A DNA stretch of 64,000 nt. Origin: Novosphingobium kaempferiae. Lineage in GTDB: Bacteria > Pseudomonadota > Alphaproteobacteria > Sphingomonadales > Sphingomonadaceae. How positions within the stretch are numbered: the first letter of the stretch is position 1; each line of letters opens with the position of its first letter. Below, piece by piece: positions 26,812-34,807 of the stretch. The DNA is taken from positions 4,960,001 to 5,024,000 of the forward strand of contig NZ_CP089301.1 in assembly GCF_021227995.1 (NCBI RefSeq), written 5' to 3'. Made by a program: the position numbers and the translations under genes. The notes beneath the pieces were generated by a model. That model was given only the letters and a program-made list of their open reading frames with translations, did no database searches and was not told the DNA's origin.

Positions 26812-28116
26812 ATGCCCCCGAAGGACACCCTGCCGATGCCGACCGCCCGCCGCCGCTATCATCCCGCCATGCTCGTCGTGGGACTAACGTTCCTCGCCCT
26901 GCTGTTCTCTGCCGGGCTGCGCTCCGCGCCGGGCGTGATGATGCTGCCGCTGGAACTCCATTTCGGCTGGGACCGCGCGACGATCTCCTTCTCCGCTGCC
27001 ATCGGCATCCTGCTCTACGGTCTGGTCGGCCCTTTCGCCGCCGCGCTGATGATGAGCATCGGCATCAAGCGCACGATGCTCGGCGGTCTGGTCCTCATGG
27101 CCGCCTCCACGTTCGCCAGCCAGTGGATGACGACGCCCTGGCAATACGTGCTGAGCTGGGGCGTCGTCTCCGGCGTCGGCTCGGGCGCGGTGGCCGCCGT
27201 GCTGGGCGCGGCAGTGGTCAACCGCTGGTTCGCGACGCGGCAGGGCCTCGTCATGGGCCTCCTGAGCGCCAGCACGGCCACCGGAGCACTGGTGTTCCTG
27301 CCCTTCCTCGCCTGGCTGTCGCAGGGCGGAGCGTGGAAGCCGGTCGCGCTCGCGGTCAGCCTCGGCTGCGCGGCACTGATCCCGCTCGTGCTGCTGTTCA
27401 TGCCCGAGCGCCCCGAACATCGCGGCGTGCGCCGCTTCGGCGAGGCGCACGACACGCCGCCTGCTCCGGCCATGAAGCAGGCCGCGACGCCCTGGCTGGC
27501 GATCGAGGCGCTGTTGCGCGCGGGCCGCACGCCGATGTTCTGGCTGCTCGCGGGCACCTTCTTCGTCTGCGGTCTCACCACCAACGGCCTTGTCGGCACG
27601 CACATGATCGCGTTCTGCGGCGACCACGGCATCGCGGCGGTGGCGGCTGCCGGGCTGCTCTCGCTCATGGGCTTCTTCGACCTCATCGGCACGACCGCGT
27701 CGGGCTGGCTGACCGACCGCTACGATCCCAAGCGGCTGCTGGCGGTCTATTACGGCCTGCGCGGCGTCTCGCTCGTCGCCCTGCCCTTCATCGACTTCGG
27801 GCAAGTGAGCCTGACCATCTTCGCCGTGTTCTACGGCCTCGACTGGATCGCGACGGTGCCGCCGACGGTGAAGCTGGCCAACCGCTCCTTCGGTGAGCGC
27901 GACGCGCCGATCGTGTTCGGCTGGGTGCTGGTGGCACACCAGATGGGCGCCGCCGTCGCCGCGTTCGGCGCCGGGGTCATCCGCGAGGTCGTCGGCAGCT
28001 ACACCCCGGCCTTCGTGCTCGCAGGACTGTTCGCCGTCGCCGCCTCGCTCGTCTTCATCTTCGGCTTCGGTCGGGGCGAGCGCGTCGGGCGCGCGATGGA
28101 GCCGCTTCCCGTCTGA
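26812..28116 (+). CDS. Major facilitator superfamily transporter
   Basis: A 434-residue inner-membrane transporter with about 12 helices. The first helix reads LVVGLTFLALLFSAGLRSAP, and GVMMLPLELHFGWDRATISF resembles monocarboxylate/oxalate-formate-type carriers. The loop GWLTDRYDPKRLL is the MFS motif between helices. A central cytoplasmic loop (MPERPEHRGVRRFGEAHD) separates the halves. Substrate unknown. I chose ATG at 26812 with AAGG upstream; 26836 is the alternative. Control by the divergent LysR protein is likely. Confidence 0.85.
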   Translation: MPPKDTLPMPTARRRYHPAMLVVGLTFLALLFSAGLRSAPGVMMLPLELHFGWDRATISFSAAIGILLYGLVGPFAAALMMSIGIKRTMLGGLVLMAASTFASQWMTTPWQYVLSWGVVSGVGSGAVAAVLGAAVVNRWFATRQGLVMGLLSASTATGALVFLPFLAWLSQGGAWKPVALAVSLGCAALIPLVLLFMPERPEHRGVRRFGEAHDTPPAPAMKQAATPWLAIEALLRAGRTPMFWLLAGTFFVCGLTTNGLVGTHMIAFCGDHGIAAVAAAGLLSLMGFFDLIGTTASGWLTDRYDPKRLLAVYYGLRGVSLVALPFIDFGQVSLTIFAVFYGLDWIATVPPTVKLANRSFGERDAPIVFGWVLVAHQMGAAVAAFGAGVIREVVGSYTPAFVLAGLFAVAASLVFIFGFGRGERVGRAMEPLPV

Positions 28117-28185
28117 AGCCCGCCTGACGAAGCGAGGGCGCCATGGTCCCTTGACCTGTCACACGCACGCGCTAGCAACCGCGCC

Positions 28186-29412
28186 ATGGCCTACCCCGTC
28201 TCCCCGCTCGCCTCGCCCTTCCCCGCCCTGCCCGAGATCGCGGGCGTCGTGCCGCATGTCGTGCGCGCGGGGTACAAGAACTGGGGCCGCTGCGACCTCA
28301 CCTTCGTCACGCTGGACGGAGGCACGGCGGTCGCGGGCGTGTTCACGAAGAACGTATGCTGCTCGTCCGAAGTCGATCTGGGGCGCGAGAACGTCAAGCT
28401 CGGCCGGGCGCGTGCGCTGGTGGTGAACGCGGGCAATTCCAACGCCTTCACCGGCTATCGCGGTCGCGAGGCGGTGGAGCAGATCATGGAGCAGGTCGCC
28501 GACAACCTCGGCTGCCCGAAGGAACAGGTCTTCGTCTCCTCGACCGGCGTGATCGGCGTGCCGCTGCCCAAGGACAAGGCGCGCGAGGGCGTGGAGAAGG
28601 CGCTGTCGGCTGAGCCCTGCTCATGGGAAGATGCCGCCAACACCATCGCCACCACCGACACCTTTGCGAAAGGCGCCACCGCCACCGCCATGGTGGGCGA
28701 TACGAAGATCACGATCAGCGCCATCATCAAGGGCTCGGGCATGATCGCGCCCGACATGGCGACGATGCTGGGCTACCTCTTCACCGATGCCGCCGTGGAG
28801 CCCGCTTTCCTGCAGGCCTGCCTCTCCGCCGCGAACCTGCGCACGTTCTCCTGCATCACCGTCGATTCGGACACTTCGACCAGCGACACGGTGCTGGCCT
28901 TCGCCACCGGCAGGGCGGGCAACGCGCCGATCACCGGCTTCGACAGCCCCGGCGCCCACGCCTTTGCCGCCGCGATCCATGACGTCTGCCGCCAGCTTGC
29001 CCACCTCGTCGTGCGCGACGGCGAAGGCGCGCAGAAGTTCATCGCCGTGTCGGTAAGCGGCGCGGTGTCGGACGAGAGCGCCCGCAAGGTCGGCATGGCC
29101 ATCGCCAACTCGCCGCTGGTCAAGACCGCCATCGCCGGCGAGGACGCCAACTGGGGCCGCGTGGTCATGGCCGTGGGCAAGGCGGGCGAGCCCGCCGACC
29201 GCGACCGGCTCTCCATCGGCTTCGGCGGCACCTGGGCCGCGAAGCAGGGCCTGCCCCTTGCGGACTACGACGAAGCCCCCGTCGCCGCGCACCTCAAGGG
29301 CCAGGACATTTCCATCGAAGTCGACCTCGGCCTCGGTGAAGGCACGGCGACCGTGTGGACCTGCGACCTGACGCACGGCTACATCTCGATCAACGCGGAT
29401 TACCGGAGCTGA
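28186..29412 (+). CDS. argJ: Bifunctional ornithine/glutamate acetyltransferase ArgJ
   Basis: Recycles the acetyl group between N-acetylornithine and glutamate in arginine synthesis and may also use acetyl-CoA. At 408 residues it is full length. ALVVNAGNSNAFTGYRG and the auto-cleavage region KGSGMIAPDMATMLGYLF are present; cleavage before the Thr of ATML creates the beta-chain nucleophile. The beta part has GEDANWGRVVMAVG and ends HGYISINADYRS, typical of the family. It follows the MFS gene by 69 bases and precedes the GST gene by 2 bases. Confidence 0.97.
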   Translation: MAYPVSPLASPFPALPEIAGVVPHVVRAGYKNWGRCDLTFVTLDGGTAVAGVFTKNVCCSSEVDLGRENVKLGRARALVVNAGNSNAFTGYRGREAVEQIMEQVADNLGCPKEQVFVSSTGVIGVPLPKDKAREGVEKALSAEPCSWEDAANTIATTDTFAKGATATAMVGDTKITISAIIKGSGMIAPDMATMLGYLFTDAAVEPAFLQACLSAANLRTFSCITVDSDTSTSDTVLAFATGRAGNAPITGFDSPGAHAFAAAIHDVCRQLAHLVVRDGEGAQKFIAVSVSGAVSDESARKVGMAIANSPLVKTAIAGEDANWGRVVMAVGKAGEPADRDRLSIGFGGTWAAKQGLPLADYDEAPVAAHLKGQDISIEVDLGLGEGTATVWTCDLTHGYISINADYRS

Positions 29413-29414
29413 AC

Positions 29415-30038
29415 ATGTCCGAACCGTTCTTCACGATCTGGGGCCGCCTGAACTCGCACAACGTCAAGAAGGTGGCCTGGTTCGCCGAGGAACTCGGGCT
29501 CAAGTACCAGCGCAACGACATCGGCGGGAAGTTCGGCTTCACGGACGAATACCTCGGCAAGAACCCCAACCGCCTGATCCCGACCATCGAGGACGGCAAG
29601 GTCGTGCTGTGGGAATCGAACGCGATCTTGCGCTACATGGCCGCCGAGTACGGCGGCGGCGCATGGTTCCCCTCCGACCCCATCGACCGCGCACTGGCCG
29701 ACCGCTGGATGGACTGGCAGTTCGCCTATGCCGATGCGCAGCGCGCGGCCTTCCTTGCCTTCGCCCGCACGCCGCAGGACCAGTGGGACCACGACGCCAT
29801 CGCCCGCAGCGTCGATGCCTGTGCAAAGCACCTTGCGGTGCTGGACAGGTATCTCGGCGAGAAGCCGTGGCTGTCGGGCAGCCAGTTCGGCATCGGCGAC
29901 ATCCCGATGGGCGTCTACGCCTACACCTGGTTCAGCCTGCGTTTCGACAAGCCCGAGTTCGCCGCCGTGTCCGACTGGTACGCGCGCATCTGCAAGCGCC
30001 CCGGCTTTGCCGAACAGGTGATGATCCCCCTCACATGA
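29415..30038 (+). CDS. Glutathione S-transferase family protein
   Basis: A 207-residue cytosolic GST. The thioredoxin-like N-domain has WGRLNSHNVKKVAWFAEELG with Ser/Asn at the glutathione-activating position, PNRLIPTIEDGKVVLWESNA (cis-Pro and ESNA glutathione contacts), then a helical C-domain with LSGSQFGIGDIPMGVYAYTW. Start at 29415 is directly after the argJ stop. Its stop overlaps the next gene's ATG (ATGA), so the last two genes are coupled. Substrate unknown. Confidence 0.9.
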   Translation: MSEPFFTIWGRLNSHNVKKVAWFAEELGLKYQRNDIGGKFGFTDEYLGKNPNRLIPTIEDGKVVLWESNAILRYMAAEYGGGAWFPSDPIDRALADRWMDWQFAYADAQRAAFLAFARTPQDQWDHDAIARSVDACAKHLAVLDRYLGEKPWLSGSQFGIGDIPMGVYAYTWFSLRFDKPEFAAVSDWYARICKRPGFAEQVMIPLT

Positions 30039-30844
30039 TGACCCCAGCCCTCCACGCCGCAGTCGAGACGATCATGCGTGAGGCGAGCGATCGCGCGATC
30101 CTCCCGCATTACCAGAAGCTCGCCGCCAGCGAGATCGACGCCAAGGCCCCTGACGACGTCGTCACCATCGCCGACAAGCAGGCCGAGGCGATGCTGACCG
30201 AGCGCCTCTCCGCCCTGCTCCCCGAAGCGGCGGTCGTGGGCGAGGAAGCCGTCTTCGCCGATGCGTCGGTGATGGAGCAGTTGAAGGACCGCCTGTGCTG
30301 GATCGTCGATCCGCTCGACGGCACCAACAACTTCGCCGCCGGAAAGCCGCCCTTCGGCGTCCTCGTCGCGCTGGCGGACAAGGGCGAGACCATCGGCGGC
30401 TGGATCCTCGACTGCCTGACCGGTCGCTTCTGCCGCACCGACCTCGGCGGCGGCGCGTGGATCGACGGAGAGCGGATCACCGCGCACACCACCGGCGCCG
30501 AGCCCCCGGTCGCGGCGATCTCGACCGTGTTCCTAGATGCTGGCGCGCGCGAGAAAGTGCTGACGCACATCGCCCCGCACTACACCCTCGTCGACATCCC
30601 CCGCTGTGCGGCGGAGCAGTATCCGCGCCTGGTGCTGGGGAGCAACGACATCTCAGTGTTCAACCGCACCCTGCCGTGGGACCACGCGGCGGGCGTCCTG
30701 TTCCTCAACGAGGCGGGCGGCAAGGCGGCGCGGCCCGACGGCAGCGCCTACCGCGTGGACGAATACGCACGCCGCGACCTCATCGGCGCGTCGAGCCCGG
30801 CGCTGTGGGATGAGTTCGCGGCGGTGGTGGCGAAGCTGGCATAA
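30035..30844 (+). CDS. Inositol-monophosphatase-family phosphatase
   Basis: A 269-residue Mg-dependent phosphatase. The family signatures are GEEAVFAD (metal Glu), WIVDPLDGTNNFAAGKPPFG (metal Asp residues) and LPWDHAAGVLFLNEAGG near the C-terminus. Members act on inositol phosphate, histidinol phosphate or PAP; the sequence does not say which. A role close to histidinol phosphatase or 3'(2'),5'-bisphosphate nucleotidase is possible. ATG overlaps the stop of the GST gene. Confidence 0.88.
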   Translation: MMTPALHAAVETIMREASDRAILPHYQKLAASEIDAKAPDDVVTIADKQAEAMLTERLSALLPEAAVVGEEAVFADASVMEQLKDRLCWIVDPLDGTNNFAAGKPPFGVLVALADKGETIGGWILDCLTGRFCRTDLGGGAWIDGERITAHTTGAEPPVAAISTVFLDAGAREKVLTHIAPHYTLVDIPRCAAEQYPRLVLGSNDISVFNRTLPWDHAAGVLFLNEAGGKAARPDGSAYRVDEYARRDLIGASSPALWDEFAAVVAKLA

Positions 30845-30845
30845 A

Positions 30846-30877
30846 GAAAAGCCCCCGCCGCTCTCGCAGCAGGGGCC
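30846..30877 (-). terminator. Terminator of trxA and the upstream operon
   Basis: On the minus strand GGCCCCTGCTGC-GAGA-GCGGCGGGGGC forms an 11-bp stem with G-T wobbles, followed by TTTTCTTT. It lies 24 bases past the trxA stop and between convergent genes, so it may serve both. Confidence 0.8.
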
Positions 30878-30901
30878 TTCCTCAAACAGCAATCGAAGCG
30901 A

Positions 30902-31222
30902 TCAGAGTTCGCTTTCGATCCAGCCCTTGAGCGCGCTCTTGGGCGCGGCGCCGAGCTTCTTGGCGACCGGCTGGCCGTCCTTGAACAGCACCAGCAGCGG
31001 AATCGACTGCACGCCGATCTGCGCGGGGGTGTCGGTGTTGGCCATGATGTCCATCTTGGCGATGACCACCTGCTCGCCCAGTTCCTCGGCGATTTCCTCC
31101 AGAGCGGGGGCGATCATCTTGCACGGGCCGCACCAGTCCGCCCAGAAATCGACGAGGACGGGCTTGTCGGACTTGAGGACGTCGGCCTCGAAGCTGGCAT
31201 CGGTAACGGCGATAGTGGACAT
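30902..31222 (-). CDS. trxA: Thioredoxin
   Basis: A 106-residue cytosolic disulfide reductase with the active site FWADWCGPCKMIAP (Cys at about 31 and 34) and the cis-Pro segment VQSIPLLVLFKDG. ATG at 31222 gives the canonical length; a longer frame to 31276 is unlikely. It is the last gene of the minus-strand unit, 78 bases after addA, and has a terminator right behind it. Confidence 0.96.
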   Translation of the reverse strand: MSTIAVTDASFEADVLKSDKPVLVDFWADWCGPCKMIAPALEEIAEELGEQVVIAKMDIMANTDTPAQIGVQSIPLLVLFKDGQPVAKKLGAAPKSALKGWIESEL

Positions 31223-31300
31223 CTGCGGACTCCTGAAAGGGGATTTGGGCGATAATCTAGGGATGAAACCCGGCAAGGCAACGCCGGAGCGGTGAAAGCT

Positions 31301-34300
31301 TTACTCGCGCGGTTCCAAGTCCGGCTTGTGCTGTGCCAGCACGGCGGCGGGCACCTCGATCAGCCGGGGCACGGCGGTATAGAGTAGTGCGACCTCGACC
31401 GCACGACCGGGGAACGTCGCCTCCAGCGCGGCGGCGTAGGCACCCATCTGGCGCAGCACGCCCCGGGGCACCGCGTCGATCCGGTCTGGCGGACGGCGCG
31501 CGCTCTTGTAGTCGACAAGGCGCACGCGGCCCGGCTCAATGACCAGTCGATCGATCGTGCCCGCAACCACCTGCCCGCCGACGACTGCGGCAACCGGCAC
31601 TTCGGCAAGGCTGTCCGGTCCGAACAGGTCCGCCCATTCCGGGTTACCGAGCACCGTCAGCGCACTCGCCAGCAGCGCCTCGCGGTCGGCCTCAGGGAGA
31701 TCGGCGGCATGGCGCGCAAGCCAGCCGCGCCCGGCCTCCGCGCGCGTGGCCGAAGCCACATCGGGCAACCGCTCCAGCAGCCTGTGAACCAGCGTCCCGC
31801 GCCGCGCGGCATCGCGGCCAGCGCCCGGCGGGAACGGCGGATCGGGCGCATCCTCCTCACCCAGAGCCGAAGGCGCGAGCGGACGCGGCGGGCGCGGTTC
31901 GGCGGGCGGGCCACGCTCCAGCCAGCGCGGCAGCGGCTCGCGCAAGTCGAGCATCGGCGCTGCCGCCCGCACCGGAACCGAGGGCGCGGGCGTGCCATGC
32001 TCGCACCGCGCGCCCCAGATCGGATCGGCCAGTTCCGCTTCGGCGGGGAACAGAGCGCGCAGGCGGGCGTACCAGCTCTTCGGACTCGGTTCGCCCTTGT
32101 CGCGATTGGTGAGCGCGCCGCCGACGAACAGCGCTTCCTCCGCGCGGGTCATGGCGACGTAGAGCAGGCGCCAGTGCTCCTGCTCGTCGCCCAGCTTGCC
32201 TTCCTCGATCCGCGCGGCGATGCGACCCTGCTTCTCGTCCTTCGAGAGCGGCGGCAGCGGAATCTCGCGCGCCGGATTGACCGGATCGGGCAGGTCGAAG
32301 CCGCGCTCGCGCGCGTTGTCGGGATTGCTCGTCGCATCGGCGAGGATGACGATCGGCGCCTGCAGGCCCTTGGAGCCGTGCACGGTCATCACCCGCACCA
32401 GCCCCGCAGCATTGTCCGCCTCGCGCTTCAACTCGCCGTCGCCCGCGTCGAACCACGCAAGGAACCCGGCTAGGCTGGGCGTATCGGTGACGGCATAGGC
32501 CTTGGCGGCGTTGACCAGTTCGTCGATCGGATCGTTCGCCTCGGTGCCCAGCCGCGCAACCAGCCGCCGTCGCCCCTGCCACGATCCCACCAGCAGCCAT
32601 TGCAGCAAGTCCTGCGGCGGATCGTAATCCGCGCGGCGCAGCACTTCGCCAAGTTGCTCCATCACCGCTGCGACCTCGGGCTCGCGCGAGCGACGCAGAT
32701 GCTCCCACAACCGCGTGTGCCTTTCGCGATAGCCGTGCGCCAGCAACTGCTCCTGGCTCCAGCCGACGAGCGGCGAGACCAGCAGCGCGGCAAGGTTCAG
32801 GTCGTCGAGCGGCTGCACCGCGAAGCGAAGCGCGGCGACGAGATCCTTCACCGCCAGCGGCGCGCCAAGACGCAGGCGGTCGACGCCCGCCACCGGCACG
32901 CCCGCAGCATGGAGCCGCGCGACGATCAGCCCCGCCAATTCCTTGCGCTGGCGAACCAGCACCATGATGTCGCCCGCTTCCGCCCGGCGCGGCTTGCCCT
33001 TCACCAGCGTGAAGCCCGGCCCCTGCTCGTCCAGCCAGTCCCGGACCTGCAGCGCGATGCGCTCGGCCATCTGGCGGTCGGGGCGAGAAAGCCAGTCCGG
33101 CGTCGCGCCTTCCTCGTCCGGCAGTTCCTCGTCGTCCGCGTCGGCGGCATCACTCACCGGATGCCACAGCGCGACGTAGCCGGGACGCTCCTGCCCCTCG
33201 TGCGGCTCCGGCGGCTGGTCGAGGCCGAAGCTGGCATGACCGATACCGGTGATCGCCCGGTCGACGAAATCGAGCACCGTCTGCGCCGTGCGGAACGAAC
33301 GGTCGAGCCCGAGTTCCAGCAGCCCGCGCGCCGAGTGATTGCTGCGCAGCATCGCCGCGTTCTCAGCCGCCCCGTCCATTTCGCGCCGCACGCGGTCGGC
33401 GGCGCGGCGGAAGTTCTCCGGGCTGGTGCCCTGAAAGCGGAAAATCGCCTGCTTGTAGTCGCCCACGACGAACAGCGTGCGCATCAGCTCTTCGGGCCGA
33501 CCGCCCTCGTACTTGGACAGGCCCGCCCAGAACTCGCCCGCCATCGCGAAGATGATGTCCCACTGCGCGGCGTTGGTGTCCTGCGCCTCGTCGACGAGGA
33601 TGTGGTCGAAGCGCCGGTCCAGCTTGTAGCGGATCCAGTCCGCCTGCGCCTGATTGGCGAGGAGGTCGGCGGCGCGGCGGATCTGGTCGTCGAAGTCGAT
33701 CAGCCCTTCCCGCTGCTTCGCCGCATCCCAAGCCAGCGCGAATGCGCGGCCTAGGCGCAGCGCCGGCACCAGCCGGTCGGCCAGCATGAGCAGCCCGCGC
33801 AAGGCGCGCACTTCCAGAATACGCTCGATCACCCGCGCGCAGGAATCGGCGTAACCGGGGTCGAGCTTGTCCTGCGAGGTCGTGGACTTGGGCTCGCCCT
33901 TGGCGGTCAGGAAGACCTTGGCCAATGCATCAAGGCTCTCCAGCCGCTGCGCGCCGGTGCCCAGCAGCCACTCGCTGATCGCATCGACCGCGCCGAGCCC
34001 GGTCTTGGTGCCCCATTCGGCATTGACCGCCATGCAGTGCCGCAGCGAGCGCACATCGAACGCATCGTCCGCACAGCGCGCGGCGAGCCAGTCGCCATCG
34101 GCCTCCGAGGGCAGTCCCAGCAGCCGCAGCACATTGCTCCGCATGTCGGGAGCCTGCCAGCCGCCCGGACCGAACCATGCCTCCCGCGCCGAGGCGCAGC
34201 GCAACAAGAAGCCCATCACCGCATCGGGGCCATGCCGCAGCGAAAGCTGCTCCACCGCCCGCAGCAAGGCAGGATCGCCGAACGGCGCGTTCTCCGCATC

Positions 34301-34807
34301 TACCAGCAGGTCGGCCAGCACCTGCCGCGCGAGGAGATCGCGTTCGCGGTCCTCCATCGGGCGACTGCCGGGGATGAGGTCCGCCTCCTGCGGGAACGTC
34401 GCCAGCAGCCATTGCGAAAACGCATGGATCGTGTCGATCCGGAGCCCCCCGCCCGGACTGTCGAGCACCGAGGCGAACAGCGTGCGCGCCCGGGCGAGGT
34501 TGTCGTCGCTGGCGGTCGCACCGATCGCGGCAAGGCGCTGCCGCAAGTCGAACTCGTCCAGCCGCACCCATTCGGCCAGCGTCCCGTTGATGCGCGCTGC
34601 CATCTCGGTCGCCCCGGCCTTGGTGAACGTAAGGCACAGGATCTGCGAGGGATCGACGTCGGGCTGCAGCAAAAGCCGCAGCACGCGCGAGGACAGCACC
34701 TGCGTCTTGCCCGTGCCTGCCGACGCGGAAAGCCACACCGTCTCCTGCGGATCGACCGCAAGCATCTGGTTGCCGTGCAGCGGATGGACGGTAGCCGGGC
34801 CGCTCAT
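31301..34807 (-). CDS. addA: Double-strand break repair helicase-nuclease AddA
   Basis: The UvrD-type helicase and nuclease subunit of AddAB, which processes broken DNA ends for RecA. Of 1,168 residues, Walker A is SASAGTGKTQVLSSR near residue 30, motif II is VDEAQDTNAAQWDII, and VMTVHGSKGLQAPIVILAD is motif V/VI-like. The C-terminal PD-(D/E)xK nuclease has VAGTIDRLVIEPGRVRLVDY followed by KSARRPPDRIDAV. The ATG at 34807 overlaps the addB stop (ATGA). Confidence 0.96.
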   Translation of the reverse strand: MSGPATVHPLHGNQMLAVDPQETVWLSASAGTGKTQVLSSRVLRLLLQPDVDPSQILCLTFTKAGATEMAARINGTLAEWVRLDEFDLRQRLAAIGATASDDNLARARTLFASVLDSPGGGLRIDTIHAFSQWLLATFPQEADLIPGSRPMEDRERDLLARQVLADLLVDAENAPFGDPALLRAVEQLSLRHGPDAVMGFLLRCASAREAWFGPGGWQAPDMRSNVLRLLGLPSEADGDWLAARCADDAFDVRSLRHCMAVNAEWGTKTGLGAVDAISEWLLGTGAQRLESLDALAKVFLTAKGEPKSTTSQDKLDPGYADSCARVIERILEVRALRGLLMLADRLVPALRLGRAFALAWDAAKQREGLIDFDDQIRRAADLLANQAQADWIRYKLDRRFDHILVDEAQDTNAAQWDIIFAMAGEFWAGLSKYEGGRPEELMRTLFVVGDYKQAIFRFQGTSPENFRRAADRVRREMDGAAENAAMLRSNHSARGLLELGLDRSFRTAQTVLDFVDRAITGIGHASFGLDQPPEPHEGQERPGYVALWHPVSDAADADDEELPDEEGATPDWLSRPDRQMAERIALQVRDWLDEQGPGFTLVKGKPRRAEAGDIMVLVRQRKELAGLIVARLHAAGVPVAGVDRLRLGAPLAVKDLVAALRFAVQPLDDLNLAALLVSPLVGWSQEQLLAHGYRERHTRLWEHLRRSREPEVAAVMEQLGEVLRRADYDPPQDLLQWLLVGSWQGRRRLVARLGTEANDPIDELVNAAKAYAVTDTPSLAGFLAWFDAGDGELKREADNAAGLVRVMTVHGSKGLQAPIVILADATSNPDNARERGFDLPDPVNPAREIPLPPLSKDEKQGRIAARIEEGKLGDEQEHWRLLYVAMTRAEEALFVGGALTNRDKGEPSPKSWYARLRALFPAEAELADPIWGARCEHGTPAPSVPVRAAAPMLDLREPLPRWLERGPPAEPRPPRPLAPSALGEEDAPDPPFPPGAGRDAARRGTLVHRLLERLPDVASATRAEAGRGWLARHAADLPEADREALLASALTVLGNPEWADLFGPDSLAEVPVAAVVGGQVVAGTIDRLVIEPGRVRLVDYKSARRPPDRIDAVPRGVLRQMGAYAAALEATFPGRAVEVALLYTAVPRLIEVPAAVLAQHKPDLEPRE